NCBI GenBank assembly: GCA_030220185.1
Contig: JASPKZ010007249.1
Coordinates: 1 to 64,000, forward strand
Reading direction: 5' to 3'
Length of the DNA: 64,000 nt
Source: Diploptera punctata
Lineage: Eukaryota > Arthropoda > Insecta > Blattodea > Blaberidae
Positions 42,221 through 53,660 of the stretch are shown here, in pieces (the stretch's first letter is position 1; each line of letters starts with the position of its first letter). The translations under genes and the position numbers were made by a program. Below the pieces are notes generated by a model that made no database searches, was not told the DNA's origin, and was given only the letters and a program-made list of their open reading frames with translations.

Positions 42221-42778
42221 ATGATAAACAGAAGTAATCTTGAAAAAGAAGAACCACCTATGAAAAAATATAGAAAATTCACATATCACCCCTGGGTACA
42301 TAATAAATTTCAAAATATATTTGAGAAGTTTAATATTAAATTAGCACCAAAAAATAACTACAGTTTAATTAAACTAATAAAAACCAATAAAAATGAAAAA
42401 ACTGATAAAAATAAAAAGTCAGGAATGTATCAAATTGAATGCATGGGTTGTGAAAAGATATATATAGGGAAAACAAAAAGAAACCTAAAAATTAGAACCA
42501 AAGAACACATAAGAAATATTAAAAATGGAGAAATTGAAAAGTCTGCAGTTGCTGCTCATGTTTGGTCTGAAAAACATAATATAAATTCAGACACTAAATT
42601 ATTAAAACAGTTAGAAAATACAAAAGAGCTGACTATTTGGAAAAAAAATTATATTCAGAAGAACAGAAACAGTTATGAATTTTGATATTCCGATGGAGGG
42701 TGACCTTGTTTGGAGGTTCTTTGGCCAACCACGGGATGGAGCTGACATCGACATCCAGGTGGTGCAACATAAATAAAA
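42221..42778 (+). pseudogene. Penelope-like GIY-YIG endonuclease, right arm
   Basis: Mirrors the left-arm endonuclease through IYIGKTKRNLKIRTKEH and HVWSEKHNIN. A small deletion near 42665 then shifts the frame in the IQKNR region, ending it at 42685. The MNFDIPMEGD part continues in another frame to about 42778. A 13-bp insertion near 42796 also distinguishes the arms. Confidence 0.8.
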
Positions 42779-42922
42779 CCAGTCTGGAAAAGCTGACGAT
42801 AAAACAGAATTGTTTTGAAACATGTCCAAGAACAAATCAACATCAATATTGAGGTAAGATGTCCAGACCAAAAATAATATAATTAAAATAACCTCAAAAT
42901 ATAACTTCCTAAAATCAAATAT

Positions 42923-42936
42923 TAGTATTTATTTAT
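42923..42936. repeat. 14-bp target-site duplication (right)
   Basis: TAGTATTTATTTAT, the partner of 39951-39964. Confidence 0.8.
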
Positions 42937-43380
42937 TTCTTCTTTAGATGATTCTTGATGTTTCCAGTTTATGACATTAATATTAACATACAATTCTCAA
43001 AATATTTGAAATTACAGATTTTATGACCACAATTTAGCTAAATTGATGTAATATTATAAGTAAACATCTTACAGTAATTCTGAAACATGAACCATTTTCA
43101 CTGATAAGTTTAATACTAAAATCATATTTAATAAAATTTATGGGAAATATTTGGTAATATCTATTACATTTCATATTTTTCTATCAGTTATGTTTGTACT
43201 ACTTTACATTAACTCCATTTGTAAATCCAGTTCTATTATACAATATATATACAATAAATAATTGTATCATTCTAAAGTATAATTTTTGTGTGTGTAATTA
43301 AATTCAACTGCATATAATGGTAAATAAAAAGTACCATATAAATGTTGAAGAAAATAAATACATTTATTAATTTACATATT
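42937..43380. other. 3' flank of gene 2, no further gene
   Basis: AT-rich DNA downstream of the terminal exon of gene 2. It includes that gene's poly(A) signal at 43363-43368 and an (AT)n patch near 43243. Confidence 0.5.
43363..43368 (-). terminator. Poly(A) signal of gene 2
   Basis: AATAAA on the minus strand, 13 bases after the stop codon, in ATTAATAAATG. Confidence 0.6.
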
Positions 43381-43600
43381 CTACATTTTTACTGTGATAT
43401 TAGAAATGTTGCTCAGTAGAGGGACTTTTCCTTCACTGTTACTTGATTTTAAAACTGCATACAAACAACAAAGAAATGAGGTCGTAGCCAAATTATTTAA
43501 GACAACATAGTCTACTCCTTTGTCCTTATGCCAATCAACTTGGGTTGATATTTGAGTTACATCAGAACATAGCATTGGACATGCAGAAATTTGTCCCGGC
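43381..43600 (-). CDS. Gene 2, terminal coding exon
   Basis: Acceptor AAATTTTCTCAG|G with a good pyrimidine tract is followed by 72 residues and a stop: PGQISACPMLCSDVTQISTQ, VDWHKDKGVDYVVLNNLATT, SFLCCLYAVLKSS, then SEGKVPLLSNISNITVKM. The exon starts with one base of a split codon, so the preceding intron is phase 2. A poly(A) signal lies 13 bases after the stop. The four cysteines and balanced composition look like real protein, unlike the repeats around it. I do not recognise the family. Upstream exons should lie to the right on the minus strand but were not found; a LINE sits immediately upstream of the acceptor. Confidence 0.6.
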
Positions 43601-43654
43601 CTGAGAAAATTTTCTGTTTCAAATATGCAAAAAAGTTTACAATATTAATTAAGT

Positions 43655-44790
43655 TTAACTGACTTGCACTATCAAATACAGAATCCATATCAGCACTGAC
43701 ATAAATTCTCCTAACACCTTTGTTCTGAGTTAATGTTTTCCAATCATCCCCTGAATAATTTACCTCTTCAAAACATATTTAATGCTATTCTCCCACCTCA
43801 TTCTTGGCCTATCACTGGGCATTTTTCACTCTAGTTTTCTTACAAGAGTTTTCATTCCCCATTCATGCCACATGTCCTGTCCATTGTAGTCTACGAGACT
43901 TAATTGTTCTTATACCATCTTACATCCTATAAAAATCTTGTAGCTCACTGTTATATAGTCTTCTTCATTTGCCTGTCTGTTCATTTCTCCTTGGTCAAAA
44001 AAAAATTCCTAAGAACTTTATTCTCAAATATTTGTAATCTTTTCTTCTCCCTTCCATGTTTTGCATCCATATTATATATATATATATATATATTATTTAT
44101 TTTTAAATGAGTTGAGATAATAAGAGTCCCTGTAATGTATAGTAGCATGTATTTACAGAATTCAGTCTACGTTTGATTTCTTTGTAATCTCATTTCTGTA
44201 ATTATTGTTCCTAGGTATTTCGATTTACTCACTTCTTCAAAATTTCCCTCATTGTTGTTAACTATCCATTTACATCACATAATGAATTTCTATGACGACG
44301 AAACATTTAGTTTTCTTAATGTTACTCAACAAAATGTGCATGTTGACTCTTAATGTCTCCTGGCTATCGCCTATTAGTATTACATCGTCAGCATATACCA
44401 AAAGCTTAATAATACCATTGAGTTCTAGCCCTTTTTTTATCCCCTAAAGATTCTAGCCCTTTTTTTATCCCCTAAAGATTTAATGGCATGTCCTGGTACA
44501 AAACTGAAATGTAAAGGATAGTGCATCTCCCTGTTAACATTGTGAATTTCGAAACTATTTGAAAATTGCCTACCCACACCCTATTTTTAGTGTAATTTAG
44601 ACATATTTGAATAAGTAACTTTTTAGGAATTCAGCAGAATACTATTAAACTCTTCCCTCTTAATTGAATCGTATGCTTTTTAGAGTCTATATTGCTGAAG
44701 TCAATATGCAGAATCCACAATTTTGTTCTATGATTTATAAAGTTTACATTTAAGTTTCTTTAACCGATTAGAACTTATTTAAATTAGTAT
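43655..44790 (-). mobile_element. LINE 3' half with reverse-transcriptase remnant
   Basis: On the minus strand NGIIKLLVYADDVILIGD (about 44365-44415) is the catalytic motif, followed by degenerate C-terminal sequence leading to the same end as 28185-28380. Many stops. A 29-bp unit TTCTAGCCCTTTTTTTATCC is duplicated in tandem at 44429-44486, and an (AT)n run lies at 44074-44093. Confidence 0.7.
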
Positions 44791-45540
44791 AAAAACCTTT
44801 TTAATATTAAAAAATGCATCCTCATAACAAATTAACTACTACTTAAATTATTTAATACAACTGTAAAATGGACTAAGAACCATCTGTTTGCAAATTATAT
44901 TACAAATCATGAACTAAAAATGTGGCCATCACATTCATAAGTATACAAATGAATTTATAAAACTATCAGCATGCATGAAATCTGAATATTTAAGGCGCTA
45001 GATCAAAATGGAAAAAAAGTTATTTACATTATTCCATTTTCTTCTTAAAGTAAACTATTTCAGAAATCTGCATTTCTGATTAACAACTGCTAATTTAACA
45101 CTTCAAATAGATACATACTTTTCCATCAAATAAATTCCAAATTAACTTAATTATAATAGCAAGTTTTGAAACTAAATCTACAGCTATCTACTTAGATAAA
45201 CTTAACATTTTAATCAAATTACAATTCCTGATCACATTATGGACATGCAAAGGTGTAAGAAATACAAATGCTGAAATTAAGAAATGCACACGCACATACA
45301 CATATATAGAGTGAATTTAACATCAATGGAGTGCTAAGTAAGCTACTAGGTGGCAGGCAAGATAACGGTAATTCAGTAAAGTTTCCATATGATCTAGGTA
45401 GCTAGTGTTGTGGTAGCTCTGCAGCTTGCTAATTACTAAAATAACTGCTGTTTATTTGTGAACTAGTGGTTATTAATTAATCACTGTTTTTCTTAAAAAA
45501 AATAATGAGATATATCTTAAGAAATTTATTTTTTACATAA
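44791..45540. other. Intron or intergenic, no gene seen
   Basis: Highly AT-rich. No exon with supported splice sites or repeat family was recognised. Confidence 0.4.
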
Positions 45541-45544
45541 CTTG

Positions 45545-45700
45545 AGAAAAAAATGTACCTGAGCTGGGACTTGAACCCAAGATGCCCAGCATTATGCAAT
45601 GACACTCTACCATTGAGCTACTTAGGCACACCTCCTGGAGCAAGCATAAAACTAAAGATCTTTAGTTCAAATCCTGTCTCAGGCACATATTTTCTCTCTA
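45545..45700 (-). mobile_element. SINE-C-like copy with two half heads
   Basis: AAAAAAATGTACCTGAGCTG, GACTTGAACCCAAG (complement of a B box) and CCATTGAGCTACTTAGGCA (complement of an A box) form a minus-strand tRNA-like head. A plus-strand half head follows with TTCAAATCCTGTCTCAGGCA. Two heads face each other, as in the SINE-B array. Confidence 0.55.
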
Positions 45701-46149
45701 ATTATGTTAACCATTGTCTACAGATGGCTCATCTGGACACATTAATTTCTATACAAATGTATTTTTATTTATGATTGCTACATAAAACAAATTCATTTAG
45801 AAAAGTATGTAGTAAGATTTGAATTATGTTCCCCCATAGTGATGTACCTTAAAGAAGAACTATTCATTATTTCATTATTTAGTGAAAAAAGTTATTAGAC
45901 AAAATATTAAAGGAAACAACTAAAACTCTAACAGAAAAAAAATGGTATGCGACCACTTTCAGCTGTTTATGTAGTCAGGTAAGTGTACATTTTGCTCATT
46001 TTGGTTTCACATGGTAACTTGTGCATCTTCCACCGCCACGAGTTCCCCAATCACCAAAGTTTCAAGGGAAGTTTACTGTAATATCTGGAGTCTACCTGCT
46101 TTGATAAATAATATATTTATTAAACACAATGTGTACATCAAATTAAATT
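45701..46149. other. LINE 3' untranslated region and flank
   Basis: The part from about 45950 is probably the 3' untranslated region of the minus-strand LINE that follows. The rest shows nothing recognisable. Confidence 0.35.
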
Positions 46150-46156
46150 TAGCTTT

Positions 46157-47758
46157 TTACCAGTCTTTAATTAAATTGTTTAGAGGCAGAGTCCTGTTTT
46201 TACACTTCGCTAGATGATATTTTGGACATGGATAGTTGCATAATTTACAGATGCAGTCCTCCTTGGGTTCATGGTACATGTTGTTCAGGCATATATTCCC
46301 ATGAAATCCATGGGCTGCAAAACGTGTGTACAGGTGCCGAAGTTCGAAATTCGGTTGCTTCCAGGTTTCTGTTTTCATTGCATCTGTTTCCATAATTTCT
46401 GTCGGTATCTGGGCGGCTTTGTTCTGTCTCTCCTCGATGACGATTCTGTATGCTTGCGTTTCCGGTAGTCTGAAACAGTGTCTGATATCTTCGATGAAGA
46501 AGGATTCCTGGGCTATTGTATAGGCATAACTATTTCTTGTATATTTTGAAATTGACAGTGCTCTTTTGAGAAACCTTGATTTAACGTTCTCCATTTTCTT
46601 AAGATTTTTCACTGTCAAGTAATTCCATATAAGCTGGATTCCGTATGTTGCGGCTGGCATTACTTTAAGGTTGAAGAGTTTCATTGCAGTTGAGAGGGAT
46701 AGTCTTTGGAGTTTTGGGATATCGTACATGGCTTTCGTTGCAGCTGTTGCTCGATCCTGTATATGAAGTGAGAAAGCGGTTCCAGTTGTTTGTAAGGTGA
46801 CCCCCAAGTATTTGTAGCTTGATACGAATTCTAGGGTTTCACTTCCGCATATAAGATGGTCCTTATTAGCCAGCCTTCCTCCTTTCCTGAATTTCATTGC
46901 CTTTGTCTTGGCGCTGTTTATTTCCATCGAGTTTTCAAGTGCCCATATCCTAATGTTCTCCATGGCTGTTTGGAGAGCTCCTTGATTCCTAGAGAGGATG
47001 ATCATGTCGTCTGCGTACATGAGTAGCTTAACATTTCTTGTGTCTATAGTCTCTCCGATGTCTGACGTCATTACATTAAAGAGTGCGGGACTCATCGGGT
47101 CTCCTTGTAGGACCCCCCTTGTTTGAGTAACACTTCTCGACATCGATATACCATCACTGATTGTCAGGTAGTTTGTGGTAAGGATTGATTTAATTGTTCC
47201 TAATTCGTTGCTTGAGGTGCCTAGTATGCTCTCTAGCTTCTGGATGAGGATTTTCCTATCAATACTGTCGAATGCCTTGGAATAATCTATGTATATCACA
47301 TACAATGGTGTAGCAGGTTGAGCTAAGGTCGTTATTATTTCTTGTATGAGTTCTTGGACAGCATGCAGTGTAGATCTACCCAGGGTGAAGCCATATTCAT
47401 TCTGAGGTATACTGGCACGTAGTTTGTGTTCCACACGTCTTAGCAGGATCTTCGAGAAGAGTTTGAACATAACATTTTCCAGGGCAATTCCCCTGTAGGA
47501 GTTCGGGTTTTCTTTCCTTCCTTTCCCTTTGTAGATGACAGTTATAATCGAATTTCTCCATTGTTGTGGGATTGAATTATCTTTTAGGCATTCATTGAAC
47601 AGACAGGTTAGCGGTTCTAACAAGTCTTGAAGTGTTTCCTTAAGATGTTCAGGAAATATCCTGTCCGGACCGGCTGCTTTGTTATTTTTCTCGTTTCTTA
47701 TGAGTTGGCTGACTTCTTCTGTTGTAATTGGGTTCATGTCATGTATGTTTGGCCGCAT
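46157..47758 (-). pseudogene. LINE reverse transcriptase
   Basis: 533 codons. Motifs: NKAAGPDRIFPEHLK, YIDYSKAFDSIDR (about 156-168), RGVLQGDPMSPALFN (about 214-228), LMYADDMIIL (catalytic YADD about 248-251), SSYKYLGVTLQ, and a C-terminal C-x-C-x2-C...H-x4-C cluster (DCICKLCNYPCPKYHLAKC) near 503-520. The frame is open throughout, but the start is a frameshift product, so the whole element is dead unless the shifts are sequencing errors. Confidence 0.85.
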
Positions 47759-48430
47759 GCGGTGTGAAGCAGTTTGACGTTTTGTCCTTTGCTCCCAGGA
47801 GGTTACTGAAGTGATCTTCCCATTGTTTCATGTTTACGAGAGGGCTTGATTTCTGTTTCTTTGAAGACCTTAAGATTTTGTGAGGTTTCATTTCTACCTC
47901 GGCTATTAGTTCCTGTTCTTTGGAGGTGTCATACTTTAACTTCTTTTCCTTCAGTAGTATTTTATATTTCATCATACGTTCTTCAGCATATTCCTTTAGA
48001 GCATAGCCTCCATATTCCCTGGCAGTATGGAGTAGGAGTAGTGATCTTTGTCTCATGTTGTAACACTCTTCATCGAACCATGGTTTTGCAGTACGTTTAT
48101 GTCTAGTCAGTTGAGTGGTGGCATGTATAATTATGTCATTTAAGGTTTCTGTTGCTCCGTCCAGATTTCCCTGCCTCGCCATATGCATTACTGATGGCAG
48201 CTTCACTTTATTTGTTTGCCAGCTTACCTCGTCTATGTACCTTGAAACTTTTTGTGGGAGGCTTTTATCTTCTTGTTCCTGTGTTTCAGTTCTTATTTGG
48301 AACTCAGTTAAGACTGGAAGGTGCTTTCTAGTTGCTACTTTTCCCACTTTCACCCGTGCTTGGTCTTGTATATTTGTGAATACCAAATCGATTGTACTTC
48401 TTCCATTTGGTGCTATGTATGTATAGTCCT
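47739..48430 (-). pseudogene. LINE endonuclease end and linker
   Basis: It holds the end of the AP-type endonuclease (APNGRSTIDLVFTNIQDQ, read across a frameshift near 48415) and a linker with KPWFDEECYNMRQRSLLLLH, a pattern common between endonuclease and reverse transcriptase in many LINEs. It runs past the start of the reverse-transcriptase frame in another phase. Confidence 0.7.
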
Positions 48431-48515
48431 TCTCTATTTAGCAGTCTTAGCTCGTGGTCGAGGAGAAAATCTGTGACTGCTTGAGTTCTTGCTCTCATAA
48501 ACTTCATGAGGTGAG

Positions 48516-49004
48516 ATGTTAAAGCATTTTCTCCAACTCATTCATTAATGTAAATATCTCAGTGTCTTTTCTCCACTGTAATTTTGATTAAAGTCTACCT
48601 GCTGCCTGCTCAGCACATCACTGATGTTTCAACAACTCACTCTGTATACGTACACATACACACACACACACATTTGGTTCATATAATATTCAATTCTGCA
48701 ATTGTAAATAAATGGTTATTTATGCAACCACCACACACCAATTGTTAGTGAGGCAAGTGTCTTGTAAGTTTTATCAGAGATCCTTATGAGTGTGTCAAAA
48801 GTCATCATAAACAATAAGTTTTCTATGAGTTATGACTTGCAGCAGGCAAAAAAAAAAAAAAAAAAAAAAAAAAATAGACACATTAAATATACATTGGATT
48901 CTTTTTTATATTGATTATGTAAAGTTATGAATATGATTTTACATAATGGGAAACAAAACAATGGTATATGAAACAATGTAAAACAAAAGAGTGTGATTGT
49001 TTTT
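48516..49004. other. Intron or intergenic with simple repeats
   Basis: A short (CA)n run at 48652-48672 and a long A run at 48850-48880. No gene was seen. Confidence 0.5.
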
Positions 49005-49293
49005 TTGTCTAATGCCACAAGGTTGTCTTTTATGACATTTACGGCATTCTCTCCTAGCATTGGCAGAATTGTAATCCATTTCTTAGGTTGGGGCACCTGA
49101 AAGGCGGTGTTACGTTACCCCGATGATATGATGGGTGTTAAATGATAATGAGACGCCAGGAGAGTTCTTAACCTAAATTCCAGACCATGGGCAACCACAC
49201 CCTTTAAGGAAAAAATCCTATGGCTTGATTGGGAAACGAACCCGGTACCTCATGAACTCTAGTAAGGAATGCTGACCACTAGCCCATGAGGCT
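49005..49293 (-). mobile_element. SINE-E, full length
   Basis: On the minus strand the tRNA-like head GCCTCATGGGCTAGTGGTCA ... TACCGGGTTCGTTTCCC carries A- and B-box-like motifs. The body includes AAAGGGTGTGGTTGCCCATG, TTCTCCTGGCGTCTCATTA-like text and TAACACCCATCATATCATCG, and ends in TGCCAATGCTAGGAGAGAAT. Confidence 0.75.
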
Positions 49294-49469
49294 GGTCAAG
49301 AGTGTGATTGTTATATGTAGTTTCAAACTCTAAAATGAACTATATTTATAGAAATGAAAATCTTCATAAACATATTTCAGCATAGGAGCAGAAAACCATT
49401 TTTATATTTAAGGAATTTACTATAGTTACATAATTTGAAATTGAAGTTATGTAACCAGCCTCTGACTAT

Positions 49470-49720
49470 AGTTCATGATGTTCCAGATTAGATACCCGTT
49501 CAGACAATAGGAATTTTTCCTTAAAGAGAATTATTCATGTGGTTGCCTATGGTCTGGATTTACATTAAGTTTAGATTTAAGGACTCTTTGATCCTTCATT
49601 CATTTATCATCTAATATATAATTCGGGTAAAGTAACTCTGCTTTTTAAGCACCCAAACCTTAGATGTGGGTTACAATTCTACCAATGTCTTGAAAGAAAG
49701 TCGGAAATGTAATAATAATA
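49470..49720 (+). mobile_element. SINE-E, old copy
   Basis: GTGGTTGCCTATGGTCTGGA, AAGGACTCTTTGATCC and GGGTTACAATTCTACCAATG parallel the body of the SINE at 49005-49293 in the opposite orientation. The head (near 49490) is decayed. Confidence 0.6.
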
Positions 49721-50449
49721 ACTCGATGGCATTGGACAAAAAAATTTGAAGTTACATACAATGAAGCAATATTGCCCTATATACCGTTTGTGATGTGAAC
49801 TCTTTATTTGTAGTGTTAATGTTTGTTATCATTATGGTTAATGATTCTTATAAAGCCTTGGAATTAAAGGATAATAATATTTCATAGATTTGATGATCTT
49901 AAATTTAACTTCATAATAATACCACATCTTGCACCCTGATTAAAGTTTGTGCAATAGCAGCAAATTTCACAAAAAATACATTTTTCAATAATTACACAAT
50001 CACATTTTAGATATGCACAGAATCACTTGTAAAACTCTGTCCATCTTACACATGTTCTTGTTGTATTATGCTTTTAACAAACACAATTAGCATATTATAA
50101 CAAAAACAAATTCTTACTAAGATTATTTTGCAACTTTAAACATATCTAATTACAATATGAATCTGCCTTAATTTAAAGATTAACAGATCTGAAAAAATGT
50201 TTGAATCTAAATCCATAACAAAAATCTAAGATTCCCTTCCCACAGAATTGGAAAAAAAACAGTCATTTGTCTTAAATAAATGCAACAGAATTATCAAACA
50301 AGATCTTACATAAAAATGAAATGTTAAGATTTTACTACAATATCATACTTGAGTGTATTGAAAAACACATTATAAATTAACTTCCAATTAAGAGTGGAAG
50401 AAAAAAGTGCATTTTCACAAATGAGATTTAATGTTTATACTTACAATCA
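49721..50449. other. Intergenic, no gene seen
   Basis: AT-rich, with no supported exon or repeat. Confidence 0.4.
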
Positions 50450-51574
50450 CACATACAATATTGAAATGTAACCACTTCAGATGGTTCAAACATGCCAACA
50501 CTTATAAAACATGGTTGCATATACATTTTATATCAATGCCAGTCACACAATTAATTTTTAATTATTGTTGGATTTTTCTTTATAAAGACCAACTCACATA
50601 AATATTATTTAAATAAAATTATGGCAACTTTATCACAACCAATATTATGTATGATAAGTGTTCTGAACTGATAATCTGCGGCACACTAACATAAAAAATA
50701 AATAAAAGCAAATTGTGCTGATCATGGTAATCAAAACTTACAACTTTCAAGTCAAACCTAACTGTTCAATTCAAATTCTAAAATGTTTACATTCACAGAT
50801 ATACATACAAAGGGATAACATGAACCTGAGCAAAAAATGTTCAGCCCTTTCATAACTATACTAATCCCCAGCTATGTTCCAATTGTATTGTAAACAAACT
50901 TGTTTAAGGAATTACTCTGCCAACTCCATCTATTGGGGGAACTGTGAAACTACTTTTACCCACCATATGACTGAATTGTGTACGGAACTGTCAACGATAG
51001 GAACATTGTTCTAAGGCAACATCGCATTTTACAGGAAATAAGACTGAAATCAAAATAAGATGATACCAATAATTAGGAACGTCCTCCATTTAATTTATGT
51101 ATCACAAAAAAATTATATACGGGCCTATACAATAACAATCAGGTAAAAGTGGATTCCTTGAATTGGATTCCTGTTGTTAGTTTCTTCACTGCTGGTTTCT
51201 CTGGAATGGTGATGAGGGAGTTTACAATGGTGTCATACAAATTATCAGAATTTGACCTCTTTCCCTGGAGTCAATAGATATCCTTTATTTATAATCTCAT
51301 TACGAGCAGAATTGCTCAATGCTGATACCTATAAATTCTGCTGTTATTTTTACCACATTCTTAATGGTTAGGATGTTTTTCACTAATTTATTTGAAAGCA
51401 TTCAAAATAATTTGTTCCTCATTGCTTTTCACAGCCTTCCTTCCAATGTTATAGTAATTCTACACAAGTGGCCATTTTGGAACACTTGGAATCCCAATAT
51501 ATACTACATTGCGCATTTATAAGAATAAAACAATGAAATACATATATAATCTATATATTTATATAAATTAATCA

Positions 51575-51925
51575 AAATTAATGTGGGAAGTAACACTGAA
51601 GTAATTTACTATACATAAATTGAGTCAGATAAAATGTTTTTTCATCTCACCTCATAAAAGCACGATGTTTTCACAGTATCAATTTCAAGGCCATCACTTC
51701 CATTATCAGCAAAAAAAAACTCCAGACTGTTGAAATTCTGCCATTACTAATCATCTTCCAAACTGCCATCTGGTGTCAATGGTAACAGTAGAATTTCAAC
51801 AGTCGGAGTTTTGGATCATGATGGAGACAAAGGCATTTGAAACCAGTACCATGAAAATAATGAACTTTATGAAGTGAGATAAAAAACATTTATCTGACTC
51901 AATTTATAAATTATACTTACATATT
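51575..51925. repeat. Penelope-derived foldback, copy B
   Basis: The left arm ATAAATTGAGTCAGATAAAA / TTCATCTCACCTCAT and the right arm GAAGTGAGATAAAAAACATT / TGACTCAATTTAT are inverted copies. The left flank begins GGAAGTAACACTGAAGT, a complement of the tail. A second small palindrome, around CTCCAGACTGTTGAAATTCT and AGAATTTCAACAGTCGGAG, sits in the middle at 51719-51810. Confidence 0.7.
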
Positions 51926-52180
51926 TTAAGATTCTCCCATACAACTTATGTTAGAGAGTGAACTACATTTTCTTACAGCTCAGATTTAAAACCATTATTT
52001 GACCAATGAAAATGCAATCATATATCTGTTTTGTTCAAGTACAACTGGAACTTAGCTCGGAATTAGAACAGCTTTGAATTACGACCTAATGACCATCACT
52101 ATTACAAGAACATTATTAAATTTAATAAAATACTGCCTACCTACGTACCATATAAAGGGATGTACTTATGAAGTTATTTT

Positions 52181-52637
52181 TTACAATTTATTTACACCTG
52201 ACCAAAAATGTATGTAATTTCCTGTTCCTTTCTTTTTTGTTTCCGTCACTGCTGCAATATTGTTCTGAAATAATTCTCCTGCTACTTCATTAATTTTGTT
52301 TCTAATTCCTCGTACATTCCACATGCCTATATTCAATGTCCGTTTTCGTTGCTTTTGTCTTTCGTACTTTTTTCTGTCCGGCTTTGATTGATTTGGTCTT
52401 TTAGCATATTGTTTTTTTTTCAAATGTGTGGGGAGCTGGCCTGCCCAAAGCATAAACCCCCAACCTGGAGGACCAGGGAAAATTTCTGTCTGGGTTTTCC
52501 TCCCATAGCCTTTGAAGATCCCTCTTCAGTGCAAGGCAGCATTGCTCTATTTCCCTTAGAGTTAGGGTTGCCTCTTCCGCCAGATCCGCCGTGATGAAGG
52601 ACTCCGTCTGCGCCGACTCTGCCATTGAGGTATTCAC
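52181..52637 (-). pseudogene. LINE leader frame and endonuclease start
   Basis: Two overlapping minus-strand frames. The first (52637-52401) has LREIEQCCLALKRDLQRLWE, then NPDRNFPWSSRLGVYALGRP. The second (52453-52181) has RTLNIGMWNVRGIRNK and AAVTETKKKG, the first two endonuclease motifs. The frame is cut after that. Confidence 0.65.
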
Positions 52638-52759
52638 CGTAATCCTGGCTAGGGGACCTTACAGAGAACTATCAGTTGGAGCCAACTGAACCCTGGTTTT
52701 TTAACGAGGTTGTTATTCCTCCCCCTCCTCCTTTCTCATCCGGGCTTGGGACCGGCCAT

Positions 52760-53650
52760 GGCGGAGTTAAAAATAGGGTGCAGTCTAGCACCAATTTTAT
52801 TTAATATTTTATGTAGAATTTATATTAATGAAATGGAAACAAAGCTGCAAAAGTATGGGGATCCCAATAGGCAACAGATTTTGCTGACATTACAATTTGA
52901 CGATGATCAACTGGTTTTAGCACAAGACAAATTTGATATGGAATTCATGATAAAAAGGTTGAAAAACACATATGAATCATGGGGTCTCACAGTAAATTTA
53001 CAAAGAACAGAATATCTGGCAATAAATAGCAATGAATGAGAAAATTTAATATTGGAAGAAGGAATCCAAATAAAGCAAGTGAAACAAAATAAATATTTGG
53101 GAATAATTATGGAAAACATTGAAGGTATAGGCAAAGAGAACATAAAACATAGAATTGAATTGAGTAGCAAAATAATATCATCGTTAAATTCCATATGGTG
53201 GGATAAGCATATTTGGAAAGACACAAAAAATATATTGGTAAAACATTGGTGGAATCTGTTGCAATGTATGGAAATGAGGTATGGACAATCAATAAGTACT
53301 ACAAGAATAGACTAATAGCTCTAGAAATGAATTATTTACCCAGAAAGTCTAGATTAGAACATGTCACAAAGAAGGAAATTAGAAACATAATGGAAGCAGA
53401 AGAAGGCATAATTGAAAGAATTGAGGAGAAGGAATTAAAGTGATTAGGACATGTCTTAAGAATGGAAGATGAGCGATGGCCGAAGCAACTATATGAATGG
53501 CATCCGAACAGAAAGAAGAAAAGAGGGAGACCAAGGTTAACATGGAAGGAAAACATGAAGACAGTAATGCAAGCTAGAGGGCTAAACATCGAAGATGCCC
53601 AAGACCATAGGCTTTGGAGGTTTGGCACGGGAAAACGGCAGCAGCTGTAA
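52760..53650 (+). pseudogene. LINE reverse-transcriptase end
   Basis: Plus-strand frames: KIGCSLAPILFNILCRIYIN, LQFDDDQLVLAQDK (catalytic box with the first Ala replaced by Asp), then KQNKYLGIIMENIEGIGKEN, NYLPRKSRLEHVTKKEIRNI, KWLGHVLRMEDERWPKQLYE-like text and KKRGRPRLTWKENMKTVM. Three frames are needed, so it is inactive. Confidence 0.8.
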
Positions 53651-53660
53651 AAACCCGAAG

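Larger units (their letters stand above)
39965..42922. mobile_element. Palindromic Penelope-like element (2958 bp)
   Basis: The left arm (39965 to about 41190, minus sense) and right arm (about 41642 to about 42882, plus sense) are inverted copies of about 1.23 kb that differ at few positions. A spacer of about 450 bp (41191-41641) holds extra N-terminal reverse-transcriptase codons in the minus sense. The right arm is followed by a tail of about 40 bases (AACCTCAAAATATAACTTCC) that the left arm lacks. A perfect 14-bp target duplication shows that the whole palindrome entered as a unit. Penelope-like elements are known for LTR-like repeats in inverted or direct order and a short terminal extension. 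Confidence 0.88.
46150..48515 (-). mobile_element. 5'-truncated non-LTR retrotransposon with long reverse transcriptase
   Basis: The 5' end breaks inside the endonuclease near 48515 (FMRARTQAVTDFLLDHELRL). A frameshift then sits near 48420. The endonuclease end STIDLVFTN and linker region run to 47739, and a second shift near 47755 leads into the reverse transcriptase. No ORF1 is present. The C-terminal zinc knuckle and the QGDPMSP box suggest an I/R1-like or related clade, not settled. Confidence 0.85.
50450..53412. repeat. Segmental duplication, copy B
   Basis: Partner of 1-3245. Shared landmarks in order are AACACTTATAAAACATGGT, TGCCAGTCACACAATTA, GGCAACATCGCATTTTACAG, CTACCTACGTACCATATAAA and GATATGGAATTCAT. 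This copy has longer open frames and fewer apparent indels, but it too has breaks. Confidence 0.8.
52175..53660 (+). mobile_element. RTE-like LINE with inverted 5' segment
   Basis: The left segment (52175-52750) lies in minus sense and carries the element's 5' part: a leader frame, then the endonuclease start NIGMWNVRGIRNKINEVAGE. The right segment (52760-53660) lies in plus sense and carries the end of the reverse transcriptase and the 3' end. Order and orientation match the 5' inversions made when two primers start reverse transcription at one target (twin priming). The middle of the element is lost. Confidence 0.75.

Noticed and set aside
41639..42685. An intact Penelope-like gene in the right arm
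   Set aside because: Motif A of the reverse transcriptase is missing, and the endonuclease frame is shifted near 42665.
45900..46120. Possible exon with donor TCAG|GTAAGT on the plus strand
   Set aside because: No acceptor or open frame pairs with it, and the region is more simply the 3' untranslated end of the minus-strand LINE.
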